A stretch of 64,000 nt of DNA, taken from assembly GCA_009733575.1 (NCBI GenBank), contig ML769722.1:1-64000 (forward strand), in the 5' to 3' direction. The number at the start of each line of letters is the position of its first letter. Within the stretch, counting starts at the first letter, position 1. The position numbers were made by a program, and so were the translations under genes. Positions 62,614-64,000 of the stretch are shown piece after piece. The notes under the pieces were generated by a model. It made no database searches and was not told where the DNA came from. It saw only the letters and a program-made list of their open reading frames with translations. The DNA is from Gymnopus androsaceus JB14 (Eukaryota > Basidiomycota > Agaricomycetes > Agaricales > Omphalotaceae).

Positions 62614-62930
62614 TGTTGAACGTATGATGATATCACTCATCATCTCGGTCATATGACGCTATCAGTCATCGCCGAGGTAGTCTTACTCAGCCTCAGTAGT
62701 ATCTTAGTAAGTAGCTTTATGGACAACATCATAGGTCATGCACATAGAACATACTAGAAGGATACTACTATATATGTAACAAATACAGTACTACAGTATA
62801 TAAGGACTCCAGTAGTACTGCTAATGATAACAACTTCTACTAGTCTTTTACCTCTCTCTATCTGCTCTACAAGCTTAACCACTTGGTGAGTGCTAGTCAC
62901 TGCGCCTCCTAGCTTATATGCTGCGCAACA
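62614..62930 (+). repeat. Copia-2 3' LTR
   Basis: Identical to the 5' LTR except for two transitions (in TCGCC(A/G)AGG and CTG(T/C)GCAACA). Followed by target duplication GAACT. Confidence 0.88.
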
Positions 62931-62970
62931 GAACTTTTTGAACGTCTCCGTAGTGCATCCCAGGAATGTT

Positions 62971-63523
62971 TAGGGCTTACCACCGTACCCGTGTACGGTC
63001 ACGACTGTGTAAAACACGGCCGTTTTTGTCGAGATTTTGACCTAACATGGTACGGGTACCGGGTTTTACCGTCCGGGTACGGTCAATTAAGCGCACTCTA
63101 AGCGCTCAATATTTTGCGTAACAAAAGGTCGCGAACTTGTGCTGATAGCCTTCAAAATCCCTTCGAGGGTGTTACAATAATATAATTATCAATGTAGCAC
63201 TCATTATGATGGATTTGTGGAAGCTTTAACCCTCACGTGATCGTCATAAAGCTGATGTGGCTCAAAAATGCCTCTAAAAGGCAATTAACCAACAATTAAC
63301 TGTTATGAATATTTTTAGACATTATCGGACTGTATTTAAGAGTTTTTAATATCATTCTGCTCAATGATAAATGTCATCTCTGGTTATTGACCGTGTCACG
63401 GTCGTTTACACCGCACCCGGGACGGTAAAATACGGTCTCAAAAAAGCTTGAGACGGTACGGGACCGTGTCCGTGTCACGGTACCCGTGTCACCGTGCAGA
63501 CACGGTCACGGTGGTAAGCCCTA
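62971..63523. mobile_element. hAT-type MITE (553 bp)
   Basis: Ends TAGGGCTTACCACCGT and the exact inverse, flanked by the 8-bp target duplication GGAATGTT (62963-62970 and 63524-63531). TAGGG-type ends and 8-bp duplications are typical of the hAT superfamily. Over a dozen ACCGT/ACGGT words crowd the ~120 bp at each end, like subterminal transposase sites. The AT-rich middle has no coding sequence. Confidence 0.88.
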
Positions 63524-64000
63524 GGAATGTTTCTAGAACGCAGCAGCTCGCTTGCATATTTGAATGCTACACGTTGGCTACGCGGGGCCGCTGTGACTTG
63601 TGACCAACGAAGTAATCGAAATGGTACAGTATTTACTTTGATTTATGCTACATCTTTAATTGGGCCTGTCGCCTACCCGTTCCATCGAGCTCGGTGCTGG
63701 TGTATGATCCCCCTGGTTACCTGTACATCCTTGGGTTTAACATTGAGCAGCAGAGGAATGATGTAAGTCAAGAGTATAATTACATTGCAAGTCAAGATAA
63801 CGCTAGCTTAAATAATTACATTTTTCCTCAGAAATAAAAAAGGCAAATGTCAAAGAAAGGGAGGGAGGATGAAATATTCTCGAAGGGCTATTTCACAATG
63901 CACTACACAATCTCTTCACAAAGAACGGGTTTATGCTCTTTGACCGATTCGGAGGACCCATTCGAGTACGACATCTCTGTGATCCTCTCTATGTTGACGG
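63524..64000. other. Unassigned; possible decayed host exon text
   Basis: Removing Copia-2 and the MITE joins GAACTTTTTGAACGTCTCCG to TTCTAGAACGCAGC, which reads ELFERLRSASQECF on +. At 63872-63998 the + strand reads LFHNALHNLFTKNGFMLFDR and FGGPIRVRHLCDPLYVD without a stop. These may be exons of an unrecognised gene running out of the window; I cannot identify it. Confidence 0.3.

Larger units (their letters stand above)
56850..62935 (+). mobile_element. Copia-2: full-length but inactivated Ty1/Copia retrotransposon
   Basis: 317-bp LTRs (56855-57171; 62614-62930) with ends TGTTGAACG...GCAACA differ at only two positions, both transitions. Target duplication GAACT lies at 56850-56854 and 62931-62935. 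A primer site follows the left LTR, and the polypurine tract CGAGGGGGAG precedes the right one. The coding region is broken by four in-frame stops and one frameshift (57812-62525). Confidence 0.92.

Noticed and set aside
1..64000. tRNA or rRNA genes
   Set aside because: I looked for tRNA-like A/B boxes and rRNA motifs and saw only tRNA-complementary primer sites; no RNA gene could be supported by eye.

Overview
The window looks like a repeat-rich, largely non-functional stretch of a filamentous basidiomycete genome, probably an Agaricomycete. The evidence is the short GT-AG introns (47-65 nt) in every gene-like segment, two full Copia retrotransposons, other transposon classes, secreted sedolisin (S53) proteases and F-box genes. 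I cannot name the species.

Layout. 1-193 is the end of a Copia-type LTR. From 0.9 to 15.3 kb there is a row of truncated, intron-bearing relics of conserved eukaryotic genes: 5-oxoprolinase (-), TOR kinase (-), an M20 amidohydrolase start (+), the cohesin loader Scc2 (-), the polarity protein Rax2 (-), Raptor/Kog1 (+) and the N-terminus of Rrp5 (+). Rrp5 continues at 22.3-24.6 kb and 26.8-28.4 kb. It is split by a TIR element (15351-22312) that itself contains Copia-1 (16556-21674), and by a ~2 kb solo LTR (24648-26640). Rrp5 then runs directly into an ABC-C transporter relic (28.4-30.5 kb), followed by the C-terminal part of Fmp27/BLTP2 (30.7-34.4 kb) split by a Helitron-like element (31866-33666). 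A NAD-glutamate dehydrogenase relic at 36-39.2 kb has its two halves in permuted order.

The only host genes that read as intact are two 9-exon S53 protease copies in a 3.4 kb segmental duplication (41004-43133 and 48160-50288) and one two-exon F-box gene (51001-52247, -). The upstream protease copy has Lys at the catalytic Glu position. 43-56 kb is otherwise a patchwork of repeats, including a family of small foldback elements with the 15-bp terminus CATCAGCAAAACCTG and otherwise unrelated interiors. 56.85-62.94 kb is Copia-2, with nearly identical LTRs but several nonsense codons. A 553-bp hAT-type MITE follows.

Main points of interest. (i) The LTR leaders of Copia-1 and of the element at position 1 each contain an intron-containing segment followed by its exactly spliced copy, in two families whose exon sequences have diverged. 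(ii) Copia-1 and Copia-2 appear to be primed from the anticodon arms of tRNA-Arg(ICG) and initiator tRNA-Met. (iii) The foldback family. (iv) A duplicated intron around a 7-nt exon in TOR. (v) A strand-biased CCGAG array in the U3 of the solo LTR. All family assignments are read from motifs and memory of the families; no database search was run.
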